The notes under the pieces are model-generated. The model was given only the letters and a program-made list of their open reading frames with translations, was not told where the DNA came from and searched no databases. Positions 6,203-12,089 of a DNA stretch of 13,021 nt are shown one piece after another. Positions within the stretch are counted from its first letter, which is position 1, and each line of letters begins with the position of its first letter. The stretch is from an uncultured Brevundimonas sp. (GTDB lineage: Bacteria > Pseudomonadota > Alphaproteobacteria > Caulobacterales > Caulobacteraceae), in NCBI GenBank assembly GCA_946481425.1, contig CAMLNT010000050.1, positions 1 to 13,021 on the forward strand, in the 5' to 3' direction. The position numbers and the translations under genes are program-made.

Positions 6203-7026
6203 CGACCCCGCGCGGACTGATCGGCATGCCGACACGCGAGGAATTTCGCCGCGCGCTGCGTCTTTCGCTGATCACCACCCTCTTCTGCCTGATGTGGCCG
6301 GTCGCGGCCCTGGCGCAGGACCTCGTCACCCAGTCCGGCGCCGGCTCGTCCGTGAACATCGACCTGGGCACGGGCGCGGGCCTGACCGAGCGTGTGGTGC
6401 AGCTGATCGGCTTGATCACCGTCCTGTCCCTGGCGCCCTCGATCGTCATCATGACCACCAGCTTCGTGCGGATCGTGGTGGTGCTGAGCTTGCTCCGGAC
6501 CGCACTGGGCCTGCAGCAGTCGCCGCCCAATGCGGTGCTGGTGTCGCTGGCCCTGTTCCTGTCGGCCATCGTCATGGCGCCGACCTGGACCGACGCCTAT
6601 GATTCGGGCATCCGGCCTCTGCTCGACCAGCAGATGGAGCTCCCCCAAGCCTTCGATCTCGCGGCCGAGCCGGTGAAGACCTTCATGCTCAGCCAGGTCG
6701 GCGAGGCGGACCTCGCCCTGTTCACCCGCCTGTCGAACGTCGAGGCGGGAACCACGGCGCAGGATCTTCCGCTGCGGGTCGTGACGCCCGCCTTCATGAT
6801 ATCCGAGCTAAAGCGGGCCTTCGAAATCGGCTTTCTGCTGTTCGTGCCGTTCCTCGTGATCGACCTCGTGGTGGCCTCGGTGCTGATGTCCATGGGCATG
6901 ATGATGCTGCCGCCTGTCATCGTGTCCTTGCCGTTCAAGCTGATCTTCTTCGTGCTGGTCGACGGTTGGCGGTTGGTGGCCGGCTCCCTGGTCGAAAGCT
7001 TCCAGCGAGGGGTCGGCGGCGGATAG
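6199..7026 (+). CDS. fliP: Flagellar type III export gate protein FliP
   Basis: 275 residues from a GTG that overlaps the fliO stop (GTGA), with GAGG seven bases before it; an ATG at 6226 is an alternative. FliP forms the core of the export gate with FliQ and FliR. Residues about 17-40 are a signal peptide (RRALRLSLITTLFCLMWPVAALAQ), as in other FliP proteins. Family signatures are complete: TTSFVRIVVVLSLLRTALGLQQSPPN (86-111), TPAFMISELKRAFEIGF (196-212), PFLVIDLVVASVLMSMGMMMLPP (217-239) and SLPFKLIFFVLVDGW (243-257). Two helix pairs flank a periplasmic segment. fliQ and fliR are not next to it here; rsmE follows. Confidence 0.96.
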   Translation: MTTPRGLIGMPTREEFRRALRLSLITTLFCLMWPVAALAQDLVTQSGAGSSVNIDLGTGAGLTERVVQLIGLITVLSLAPSIVIMTTSFVRIVVVLSLLRTALGLQQSPPNAVLVSLALFLSAIVMAPTWTDAYDSGIRPLLDQQMELPQAFDLAAEPVKTFMLSQVGEADLALFTRLSNVEAGTTAQDLPLRVVTPAFMISELKRAFEIGFLLFVPFLVIDLVVASVLMSMGMMMLPPVIVSLPFKLIFFVLVDGWRLVAGSLVESFQRGVGGG

Positions 7027-7045
7027 CCCGACTGCCGCCAGGCCG

Positions 7046-7058
7046 CTAAGGTCGCGGC
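7046..7058 (+). promoter_or_regulatory. Possible -10 element for a leaderless rsmE transcript
   Basis: CTAAGGT places TAAGGT at -12 to -7 relative to the ATG at 7059, and no Shine-Dalgarno sequence lies upstream. The geometry equals that before the genes at 505 and 12090. GCCGC/GCGGC on either side form a five-base inverted repeat that may be chance. The -35 match is poor. Confidence 0.4.
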
Positions 7059-7778
7059 ATGATCCGTCTTTTCGTCGATCAGCCCCTGTCCGCCGGTGTG
7101 GTGCTTGAGCCCGCCTCCGATCAGGCGCGCTATCTCACCGGCGTGATGAGAAAGGGCGTCGGCGACGCCGTTCTGCTGTTCAACGGCCGCGACGGAGAAT
7201 GGCGGGCCGAGATCACCGAAGCCTCCAAGCGCAGCTGCGTGCTGATGGCCATGGAGCGCACGCGCGTCCAGTCGGCCCCTCCGGACGTCGAACTCATCGT
7301 CGCCCTGGTGAAGCGCAATCGGCTGGAGACGATCGTTGAGAAGGCGGCTGAGCTCGGATGCCGTCGGGTCCGTCTGGCCATCACCCGCTTCACCCAGGCA
7401 GACCACACGCGCGTCGACCGGCTGCAGGCCATCGCGACCGAGGCCTCGGAGCAGACGGGCCGGCTCGACGTTCCCGAGATCATTGCGCCGGAGAAGCTCG
7501 ACCGCATCCTCGAGGGCTGGCCGGCCGAGCGTCGGCTGATGTTCTGCGACGAGGGCGGTGACGTCCGCCCGGCGCTCCAGGCGTTGCCGCATCTGGATGC
7601 GCCCTGGTCGGTCCTGATCGGTCCCGAGGGCGGCTTTTCACCGGACGAGCGCGAGCGATTGAGGTCGGAATCCTTCGTGACGCCGGTTGGTCTGGGCCCC
7701 CGCATTCTCAGGGCCGATACGGCGGCTATCGCGGCGCTCAGCCTGTGGCAGGCCGCGCTCGGCGACTGGCGCTCTTGA
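7059..7778 (+). CDS. rsmE: 16S rRNA (uracil-1498-N3)-methyltransferase
   Basis: 239 residues, full length for RsmE, a SPOUT (trefoil-knot) enzyme that methylates U1498 in the decoding region of 16S rRNA using S-adenosylmethionine. An N-terminal PUA-like domain (RYLTGVMRKGVGDAVLLFNGRDGEWRAEI) is followed by the catalytic domain with VKRNRLETIVEKAAELG (84-100), EASEQTGR (128-135), IGPEGGF (187-193) and the knot motif LGPRILRADTAAIAAL (212-227). It follows fliP by 32 bases on the same strand but probably has its own promoter. No sign of truncation. Confidence 0.95.
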   Translation: MIRLFVDQPLSAGVVLEPASDQARYLTGVMRKGVGDAVLLFNGRDGEWRAEITEASKRSCVLMAMERTRVQSAPPDVELIVALVKRNRLETIVEKAAELGCRRVRLAITRFTQADHTRVDRLQAIATEASEQTGRLDVPEIIAPEKLDRILEGWPAERRLMFCDEGGDVRPALQALPHLDAPWSVLIGPEGGFSPDERERLRSESFVTPVGLGPRILRADTAAIAALSLWQAALGDWRS

Positions 7779-7824
7779 GCGCGAGCCCGGAACCGCCCAT
7801 CTAGCGCGCACACAGGGGCCACAC

Positions 7825-9180
7825 ATGACCGAACCGCTCTCGCGCGATCAACTGATCTCGGCCCTCGACAAGGGCATGAAGCCGCGCGACCAGTGGCGGA
7901 TTGGCGCCGAGCACGAGAAGTTCGTGTTCCGCCGCTCTGACCTGTCACGCCCGGACTACGCCTCGCCCGACGGCATTCGCGCCATGCTGGATGGCCTGAT
8001 GCGCTTCGGCTGGACCCCGGTCGAGGAGGGCGGCCACGTGATCGGCCTGGAACGGGCCAATTCCGAGGGCATGACCGCTTCAGTCAGCCTGGAGCCCGGC
8101 GGCCAGTTCGAACTGTCGGGCGCGCCGCTCAAGGACGTCCACGACATCTGCGACGAGACCGGTCGGCACCTGGTGGAGGTCAAAACGGTCGCGGACGAAC
8201 TCGGTCTTGGCTTCCTCGGGGTGGGCTTCGACCCGAAGTGGACCCGCGCCGAGGTCCCGGTCATGCCCAAGGGCCGCTACGACATCATGCGCGCCTACAT
8301 GCCCAAGGTCGGATCGCTTGGCCTCGACATGATGCTGCGGACCTGCACCATTCAGTCCAACCTCGACTTCGACAGCGAGGCGGACATGGTGACCAAGTTC
8401 CGGGCCTCCCTGGCGCTGCAGCCGGTCGCCACGGCCCTCTTTGCCAACTCGCCCTTCACCGAAGGCCGGCCGAACGGCTTCCTTTCGGCGCGCGCCAACG
8501 TCTGGACCGACACCGATCCGGACCGGACAGGGATGCTGGATTTCGTCTTCGCCGACGGCTTCGGGTTTGAAGCCTATGTCGATTATGCGCTCGATACGCC
8601 GATGTATTTCGTCAAGCGCGACGGCCGATACATCGACGCCTCGGGCCAATCCTTCCGCGCCTTCCTGGAAGGCCGGCTGCCGGCGCTTCCGGGCGAGTAT
8701 CCGACCCCCAAGGACTGGGCCGATCACCTGACGACCCTGTTCCCCGAGGTGCGGCTGAAGTCCTACCTTGAGATGCGCGGCGCGGACGGCGGGCCGTGGA
8801 GCCGCATCTGCGCGCTCCAGGCCCTGTGGGCTGGCCTGCTCTACGACTCGACCGCCCTGTCTGCGGCCTGGGACGTCGCCAGGGACTGGGACATCGAGGA
8901 CCACGAGCGCCTACGCCGCGACGTGACCCGTCTGGGGCTCAAGACCGAGGTCGGCGGCCGGTCACTGCGCGATGTCGCCCGCGAGGTCGTGGCCATCGCC
9001 AAGTTGGGCCTCAAGAACCGCGCCCGCTTCTCCGGCGGCATGGTCGACGAGCGCGGCTATCTGTCGGAACTGGAGGATATTGCCGACAGCGGGGTCACGC
9101 CGGCGGAACGACTGCTGGACCTCTATCACGGCGACTGGCAGGGCGACGTGAGCCGTGTCTATCGGGACTTTGCCTACTGA
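7825..9180 (+). CDS. gshA: Glutamate--cysteine ligase, plant/proteobacterial type
   Basis: 451 residues. It joins glutamate and cysteine with ATP to gamma-glutamylcysteine, the first step of glutathione synthesis, in the cytoplasm. Seen are IGAEHEKF (26-33), the active-site strand SLEPGGQFELSG (88-99), RTCTIQSNLDF, FANSPFTEGRPNGFLS and the C-terminal RFSGGMVDERGYL, all typical of the class found in alphaproteobacteria and plants and distinct from E. coli GshA. ATG at 7825 gives the usual N-terminus, and AGGGG lies about six bases upstream; an open frame extends upstream to 7687 but only overlaps rsmE. The last base of the stop is the A of the next ATG (TGATG), so the VOC gene behind it is probably translationally coupled. 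Confidence 0.94.
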   Translation: MTEPLSRDQLISALDKGMKPRDQWRIGAEHEKFVFRRSDLSRPDYASPDGIRAMLDGLMRFGWTPVEEGGHVIGLERANSEGMTASVSLEPGGQFELSGAPLKDVHDICDETGRHLVEVKTVADELGLGFLGVGFDPKWTRAEVPVMPKGRYDIMRAYMPKVGSLGLDMMLRTCTIQSNLDFDSEADMVTKFRASLALQPVATALFANSPFTEGRPNGFLSARANVWTDTDPDRTGMLDFVFADGFGFEAYVDYALDTPMYFVKRDGRYIDASGQSFRAFLEGRLPALPGEYPTPKDWADHLTTLFPEVRLKSYLEMRGADGGPWSRICALQALWAGLLYDSTALSAAWDVARDWDIEDHERLRRDVTRLGLKTEVGGRSLRDVAREVVAIAKLGLKNRARFSGGMVDERGYLSELEDIADSGVTPAERLLDLYHGDWQGDVSRVYRDFAY

Positions 9181-9578
9181 TGGGCCTCAAGCCCCTCGGC
9201 ATCGACCACGTCGTGATCCGCACCAAGGATCACCCGGCCATGATGGCCTTCTATCAGGACGTCATCGGCTGCACGCTCGAACGGACGCAGGAGGCCATCG
9301 GCCTGTACCAGCTGCGTTGCGGGGCCTCCCTGATCGACCTGGTCCCTGTCGATGGCAAACTCGGCCGGATGGGCGGCGCGGCGCCGGGGTCCGAGGGCCG
9401 CAACATGGATCACCTGTGCCTGCGCATCGAGGATTTCGATGCTGACAAGGTGCGGGCGCATCTTGAAAGCCACGGCGTGCAAATTGGCGAAGAGGGCCTT
9501 CGCTACGGATCGACCGGCGAGGCCGTGTCCCTCTACCTGACGGACCCCGACGGCAATGGACTGGAACTGCGGCGCTAG
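9180..9578 (+). CDS. VOC superfamily protein co-translated with glutamate--cysteine ligase
   Basis: 132 residues, one VOC domain. Metal-ligand candidates are at the standard places: His10 (GIDHVVIRT), His78 (RNMDHLCLRI) and Glu129 (TDPDGNGLELRR). PAMMAFYQDVIGCTLER resembles the first helix of dioxygenase/glyoxalase-like members and SLYLTDPDGNGLELR is the usual C-terminal signature. The start ATG shares its A with the gshA stop, which fixes it; there is no strong ribosome binding site, in keeping with coupling. Its position after gshA makes a glutathione-dependent lyase or transferase reaction attractive, but the substrate cannot be read from sequence. Its stop overlaps that of the convergent small gene in the palindrome CTAG. 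Confidence 0.88.
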   Translation: MGLKPLGIDHVVIRTKDHPAMMAFYQDVIGCTLERTQEAIGLYQLRCGASLIDLVPVDGKLGRMGGAAPGSEGRNMDHLCLRIEDFDADKVRAHLESHGVQIGEEGLRYGSTGEAVSLYLTDPDGNGLELRR

Positions 9579-9802
9579 AGCGCCTGCTGGACCAGATATA
9601 CGGCGATGAGCAAGACGATGATCGCCGCCCACAGCACGAGCGGGTTGAACGCCAGCCGTGACAGGCGCAACTCGCGTTTCGGCTCGGGCCGACGGAGCGG
9701 CACGACGTTGGATACACCCAGGTCTTCGCGGTTCTTGCGCTGGACGCGCGCATCGGCTTCGCGGCGGCGCTTCTGGAAGCCTTCGTTATCCGGTCCCGAC
9801 AC
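9575..9802 (-). CDS. Small C-terminally anchored membrane protein, function unknown
   Basis: 75 residues. Residues 1-50 are hydrophilic and strongly basic (FQKRRREADARVQRKNRED, then PLRRPEPKRELRLSRL) and residues about 53-70 form one membrane helix (NPLVLWAAIIVLLIAVYLV), followed by only five residues. By the positive-inside rule the long N-terminal part should be cytoplasmic. I do not recognise the family. The GTG start at 9802 has GAGG eight bases before it, overlapping the stop region of the upstream gene, so the pair at 9575-10111 is probably one operon. Codon use looks like the neighbours. Confidence 0.7.
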   Translation of the reverse strand: MSGPDNEGFQKRRREADARVQRKNREDLGVSNVVPLRRPEPKRELRLSRLAFNPLVLWAAIIVLLIAVYLVQQAL

Positions 9803-9811
9803 GCCGCGACC

Positions 9812-10111
9812 TCAGCGGTGGCCGATGGCCAGCTGGACCTTGTCTTCGCCTTCGTGGAGTTGCATGCCACGGAAGGGCGGATCGAAGCGAACCGGACGGG
9901 TCGACACGGTGCGCCCGTTCATTTCCATGAAGGCGCGGATCATGGCGGCGAAATTGCCAGCCTCGAGATCGTCGCCGGCGATGAGAATCTCGATGGGCCT
10001 GGTTTCGGTCAGGGCGAGCAGTTCGGCCTTGAGCGGGTCGGAGGCCGGGTGATCGAGGCGGCGGCCGCGCACATCGGGCGGCGGGACCTTGGGGTCGGCG
10101 GCGTCTGTCAT
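9812..10111 (-). CDS. Conserved-looking hypothetical protein, 99 residues
   Basis: No known family is recognised. The N-terminal 20 residues are Pro/Asp/Arg-rich and probably disordered. The rest looks folded: a helix (DPLKAELLALTET), a strand (PIEILIAGD), a helix (AGNFAAMIRAFMEMNG) and a strand pair ending MQLHEGEDKVQLAIGHR. There is no signal peptide or membrane segment, so it is likely cytoplasmic. ATG at 10111 is chosen; a TTG at 10135 would add eight residues. No Shine-Dalgarno is visible, but GCTAGG lies 15 to 10 bases before the ATG, similar to the leaderless pattern of three other genes here. The next small gene begins nine bases after its stop. Confidence 0.65.
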   Translation of the reverse strand: MTDAADPKVPPPDVRGRRLDHPASDPLKAELLALTETRPIEILIAGDDLEAGNFAAMIRAFMEMNGRTVSTRPVRFDPPFRGMQLHEGEDKVQLAIGHR

Positions 10112-10117
10112 GCCGGA

Positions 10118-10126
10118 CGGCCTAGC
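10118..10126 (-). promoter_or_regulatory. Possible -10 element for the minus-strand hypothetical operon
   Basis: On the minus strand TGCTAGGCC lies so that TAGGCC spans -13 to -8 of the ATG at 10111. TTGCGT lies 16 bases further upstream as a weak -35. There is no ribosome binding site, consistent with a leaderless or nearly leaderless transcript. Weak evidence on its own. Confidence 0.3.
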
Positions 10127-10169
10127 AGGTCCCAAGGCGAACGCAAAAGCCTGTCACTGCCCCGAGTTT

Positions 10170-10241
10170 GGAATGTCAGCACAGCCTTTCAAAATGTCGG
10201 GTTGACCTGACATTCCCATCGTGTCATGTTGTCCTTACATT
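10170..10241. promoter_or_regulatory. Tandem operator-like palindromes upstream of the membrane protein/XRE operon
   Basis: Site 1 (10193-10214) is a near-perfect palindrome: AATGTCGGGT and ACCTGACATT around a central TG, nine of ten pairs matching. Site 2 (10220-10241) has the same central TG and agrees with site 1 at 16 of 22 positions (halves CGTGTCATGT and TCCTTACATT), 27 bases further on. A third, weaker copy begins with AATGTCAGCA at 10172, 21 bases before site 1; its GGAATGTCAG (10170-10179) is an exact inverted copy of CTGACATTCC (10207-10216). Repeats at helical spacing in front of a gene pair that encodes an XRE repressor suggest autoregulation. Confidence 0.65.
10202..10230 (+). 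promoter_or_regulatory. Candidate sigma-70 promoter overlapping the operators
   Basis: TTGACC at 10202-10207 is a good -35 hexamer and CATGTT at 10225-10230 a mediocre -10, 17 bases apart. The -35 lies at the centre of operator-like site 1 and the -10 within site 2, as expected for repression by blocking polymerase. The -10 match is weak, so the exact start is uncertain. Confidence 0.45.
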
Positions 10242-10261
10242 CAGTCAGGAGGAGCTGACAC

Positions 10262-10645
10262 ATGACTGCCGCTGCCAAACGCTATGCCTTTCGAACCGCC
10301 GGATTCATGCTCGGCTATGTCGGGGCGCTGATGGGCGCCGTCGGCGGCGCGCTGGACGCCATCGGCGGCGTCAGTGGCTGGATCCTCGCCCTCGCCGTCT
10401 CGGCGCCGGTCGCCGGGCAGATCTGGGCGACCCTGTCGTTCATGAAGGAGAGCGACGAGTTCGTCGCCGCAGTGACGGCCAAGCGCTTCATCATCGCCGC
10501 CGGTCTGACGCTGGCGCTGTCGGTCTTCTGGGGCTTCGCGGAGCTGTTCGCCAAGGCGCCCCACCTGGAAGGCTGGTGGACCTATGCCGCCTTCTGGGCG
10601 CTGATGGGCCCGATGCCGCTGTTTGTGAAGGACTCGGCCCGATGA
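10262..10645 (+). CDS. Four-helix integral membrane protein paired with an XRE regulator
   Basis: 127 residues with four predicted membrane helices at about 11-32, 38-58, 76-95 and 105-122, separated by a short charged loop (MKESDEFVAAVTAKR, 61-75). I do not recognise a named family; small multi-helix membrane proteins next to YozG-like XRE regulators are a recurring arrangement in bacteria. No catalytic or transport motif is visible. AGGAGG (10247-10252) lies nine bases before the ATG, an unusually strong ribosome binding site for this window. The stop overlaps the start of the XRE gene (ATGA), so the two are made together. The function might be to sense the membrane state or to be controlled by the repressor; neither is shown. 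Confidence 0.8.
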   Translation: MTAAAKRYAFRTAGFMLGYVGALMGAVGGALDAIGGVSGWILALAVSAPVAGQIWATLSFMKESDEFVAAVTAKRFIIAAGLTLALSVFWGFAELFAKAPHLEGWWTYAAFWALMGPMPLFVKDSAR

Positions 10646-10842
10646 AGAACCGCCTGCGTGTCCTGCGCGCCGAGAAGGGCTGGACCCAGGAGGACCTGGG
10701 CAAGGCCATCGGGGTCAGCCGCCAGGCGGTGAACGCCCTGGAGACCGAAAAGCACGACCCTTCCCTCGACCTGGCCTACCGGATCGCCTCGGTCTTCGGC
10801 CAGCCCGTCGAATCCATCTTCGAGAACCCGCACGGCGGATAG
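10642..10842 (+). CDS. Small XRE/Cro-CI-type (YozG-like) transcriptional regulator
   Basis: 66 residues, essentially only a Cro/CI helix-turn-helix: KNRLRVLRAEKGWTQEDLGKAIGVSRQAVNALE with the recognition helix at SRQAVNALE, then DPSLDLAYRIASVFGQPVESIFENP. The ending PVESIF is typical of the compact YozG-like regulators that have no separate sensor domain and act as dimers. The ATG overlaps the stop of the membrane protein gene. The tandem palindromes at 10170-10241 are the natural candidates for its operators. The alpha/beta hydrolase gene follows after 25 bases, so it probably belongs to the same transcript. Confidence 0.93.
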   Translation: MKNRLRVLRAEKGWTQEDLGKAIGVSRQAVNALETEKHDPSLDLAYRIASVFGQPVESIFENPHGG

Positions 10843-10867
10843 CCGGGCCACCCATACCAAGGAGACC

Positions 10868-11818
10868 ATGATGTTCCATCTCACTCGCCGTCCGGCGGGC
10901 AAGCCCCCGCGCGCCTTCTTCGTCGCCCTTTCGCTGCTGCTGGCCGGCGTGGCCGTGGGCGCAGCCCGCGCAGAGACGCAGAGTTCGGCGGCCGTCGAGC
11001 AGGCCCCGGCGTCCTTCGCCTCCGACCGCCTGTCGGTCGAAGTCGTCGGCGCCGGCCCGGATGTGATCCTGATCCCGGGCTACGCCTCCTCCCGCGAGGT
11101 CTGGCGCGCCGAGGCCGAACGCCTGTCGGCCACGCATCGGGTGCATCTGGTTCAGCTGTCCGGCTTCGCCGGGGAACGGTGGACGCACGGCGACGGGCCC
11201 TTCCTGCAACCCGCTCTGGACGAGCTGGCCCGCTACATTCGCGAAGCGCGCCTCGAGCGGCCGGCGGCGATCGGCCACTCGATGGGAGGGCTCGCATCCC
11301 TGATGCTCGCGCAGCAGAACCCCGACCTGATCGGGCGGGTGATGAGTGTGGACAGCCTGCCCTTCTTCTCGGCCCTCTACGGCCCGACCGCCACGCCGGA
11401 CACGGCCCGGCCCTTCGCCGAGCAGGCCGCGACCATGATGCTGACTGCCGATCCGGAGAGCTTCCGGGCCGGTCAGGCCGCCGGCGCTCCCGGTCTTTCG
11501 CGTGACCCGGCGACCCAGGCCGCCATGGTCGAATGGGCCGTGGCCAGCGATCGTCAGGCGCTCGCGACCGCGATCCGGGAGGTGATGACCACCGACGCGC
11601 GGCCGGGCCTCGCCGCCATGACCACGCCGGTCTGGGCCGTCTACGCTGCGGACGACGACGGCGGCGCGCCGGCCGCAATGGCGGACCAGATGTGGGCGCG
11701 CGAATGGACCGGGCTGCCGGGCGTCGTGCTGCACCGGGTCGACGGGGCTCGCCACTTCATCATGGCCGACCAGCCCGAGGCCTTCGCGGCCCTGGTCGAC
11801 GCCTTCCTGGCGGAGTGA
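10868..11818 (+). CDS. Exported alpha/beta hydrolase
   Basis: 316 residues. A basic N-terminus and hydrophobic stretch (RAFFVALSLLLAGVAVGAARA, up to residue 35) form a Sec-type signal peptide with a probable cut after ARA, placing the enzyme in the periplasm. The mature part is a typical alpha/beta hydrolase: oxyanion-hole segment IPGYASS (69-75), nucleophile elbow GHSMGG (Ser138), acid probably in YAADDDG (Asp262-264) and His296 in GARHFIMADQPEAF. Substrate unknown: an esterase, lipase-like or lactone hydrolase are all possible. AAGGAGA lies just before the ATG at 10868; ATG at 10871 is an equivalent alternative. Only 25 bases separate it from the XRE gene, suggesting control by that repressor. 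Confidence 0.9.
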   Translation: MMFHLTRRPAGKPPRAFFVALSLLLAGVAVGAARAETQSSAAVEQAPASFASDRLSVEVVGAGPDVILIPGYASSREVWRAEAERLSATHRVHLVQLSGFAGERWTHGDGPFLQPALDELARYIREARLERPAAIGHSMGGLASLMLAQQNPDLIGRVMSVDSLPFFSALYGPTATPDTARPFAEQAATMMLTADPESFRAGQAAGAPGLSRDPATQAAMVEWAVASDRQALATAIREVMTTDARPGLAAMTTPVWAVYAADDDGGAPAAMADQMWAREWTGLPGVVLHRVDGARHFIMADQPEAFAALVDAFLAE

Positions 11819-11829
11819 TGCGGCGGATA

Positions 11830-11858
11830 GGCGCAAGGGCGGAAACGATCCTTGCGCC
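11830..11858 (+). terminator. Hairpin after the alpha/beta hydrolase gene
   Basis: GGCGCAAGG (11830-11838) and CCTTGCGCC (11850-11858) pair perfectly over nine bases with an 11-base loop, 11 bases after the hydrolase stop. It is followed by CCACAG, not a run of T, so it would be an imperfect intrinsic terminator. It may instead stabilise the 3' end of the operon transcript. Confidence 0.5.
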
Positions 11859-11867
11859 CCACAGAAT

Positions 11868-11882
11868 TGCGAGTCATTCTCA
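11868..11882. promoter_or_regulatory. Fur-box-like site before the 51-codon gene
   Basis: Read on the minus strand the site is TGAGAATGACTCGCA, which agrees with the left half of the 7-1-7 Fur consensus TGATAATNATTATCA at six of seven positions and with the right half at four of seven. Sites of this look stand before iron-uptake genes in Caulobacter relatives. It contains GAGTC (11871-11875), a GANTC methylation site of CcrM if that enzyme is present. It ends only four bases before the AGGAGG of the next gene, so bound Fur would cover the transcription start or the leader. Confidence 0.5.
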
Positions 11883-11900
11883 AATCAGGAGGATGGCTCG

Positions 11901-12056
11901 ATGGTCGTTCGGACACTCGGCGCCGGGACCCTGACCCGGCTGATGGCGGCGGAGGTGCGCGAGGCGCCCGACCTGTCCTGGCTGCTGTTCGGCCCGACCG
12001 ACCCGCGCGTGGTCGAACCGGTCGAGCTCTATGACCTGCCGCTGGCGGCGGAATAG
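11901..12056 (+). CDS. Small protein of 51 residues behind a Fur-like site, function unknown
   Basis: An ATG with a perfect AGGAGG (11887-11892) eight bases upstream opens a 51-codon frame. The protein begins MVVRTLGAGTLTRLMAAEV, continues with a hydrophobic patch LSWLLFGP and ends in an acidic, proline-containing tail (EPVELYDLPLAAE). It has no cysteine or histidine, no membrane helix and no signal peptide, so it is unlikely to bind iron by itself. Its codons are G/C-ending as in neighbouring genes. It does not look like HemP, the small hemin-uptake protein often found behind Fur boxes. The strong ribosome binding site and upstream site are the case for a real gene. Confidence 0.65.
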   Translation: MVVRTLGAGTLTRLMAAEVREAPDLSWLLFGPTDPRVVEPVELYDLPLAAE

Positions 12057-12076
12057 ACCCGGGCCCGACCCGCGCG

Positions 12077-12089
12077 TTAGACAGGCGCC
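12077..12089 (+). promoter_or_regulatory. Possible -10 element for a leaderless GreA-like transcript
   Basis: TTAGACA places TAGACA at -12 to -7 of the ATG at 12090. TAGACC at 12054-12059 (18 bases upstream) matches the -35 consensus at four of six positions and overlaps the stop of the 51-codon gene. There is no clear ribosome binding site for the gene downstream. Confidence 0.4.

Noticed and set aside
5468..6648. Long minus-strand frames across flgB, fliO and fliP
   Set aside because: They cross the divergent promoter region and match nothing; flagellar motifs occupy the other frames.
7687..7824. N-terminal extension of glutamate-cysteine ligase
   Set aside because: It overlaps the end of rsmE, has no family similarity, and the ATG at 7825 has a suitable AGGGG upstream.
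10715..11836. 373-codon open frame on the minus strand opposite the XRE and hydrolase genes
   Set aside because: Same reverse-frame artefact; the plus-strand genes have clear helix-turn-helix and GHSMGG motifs.
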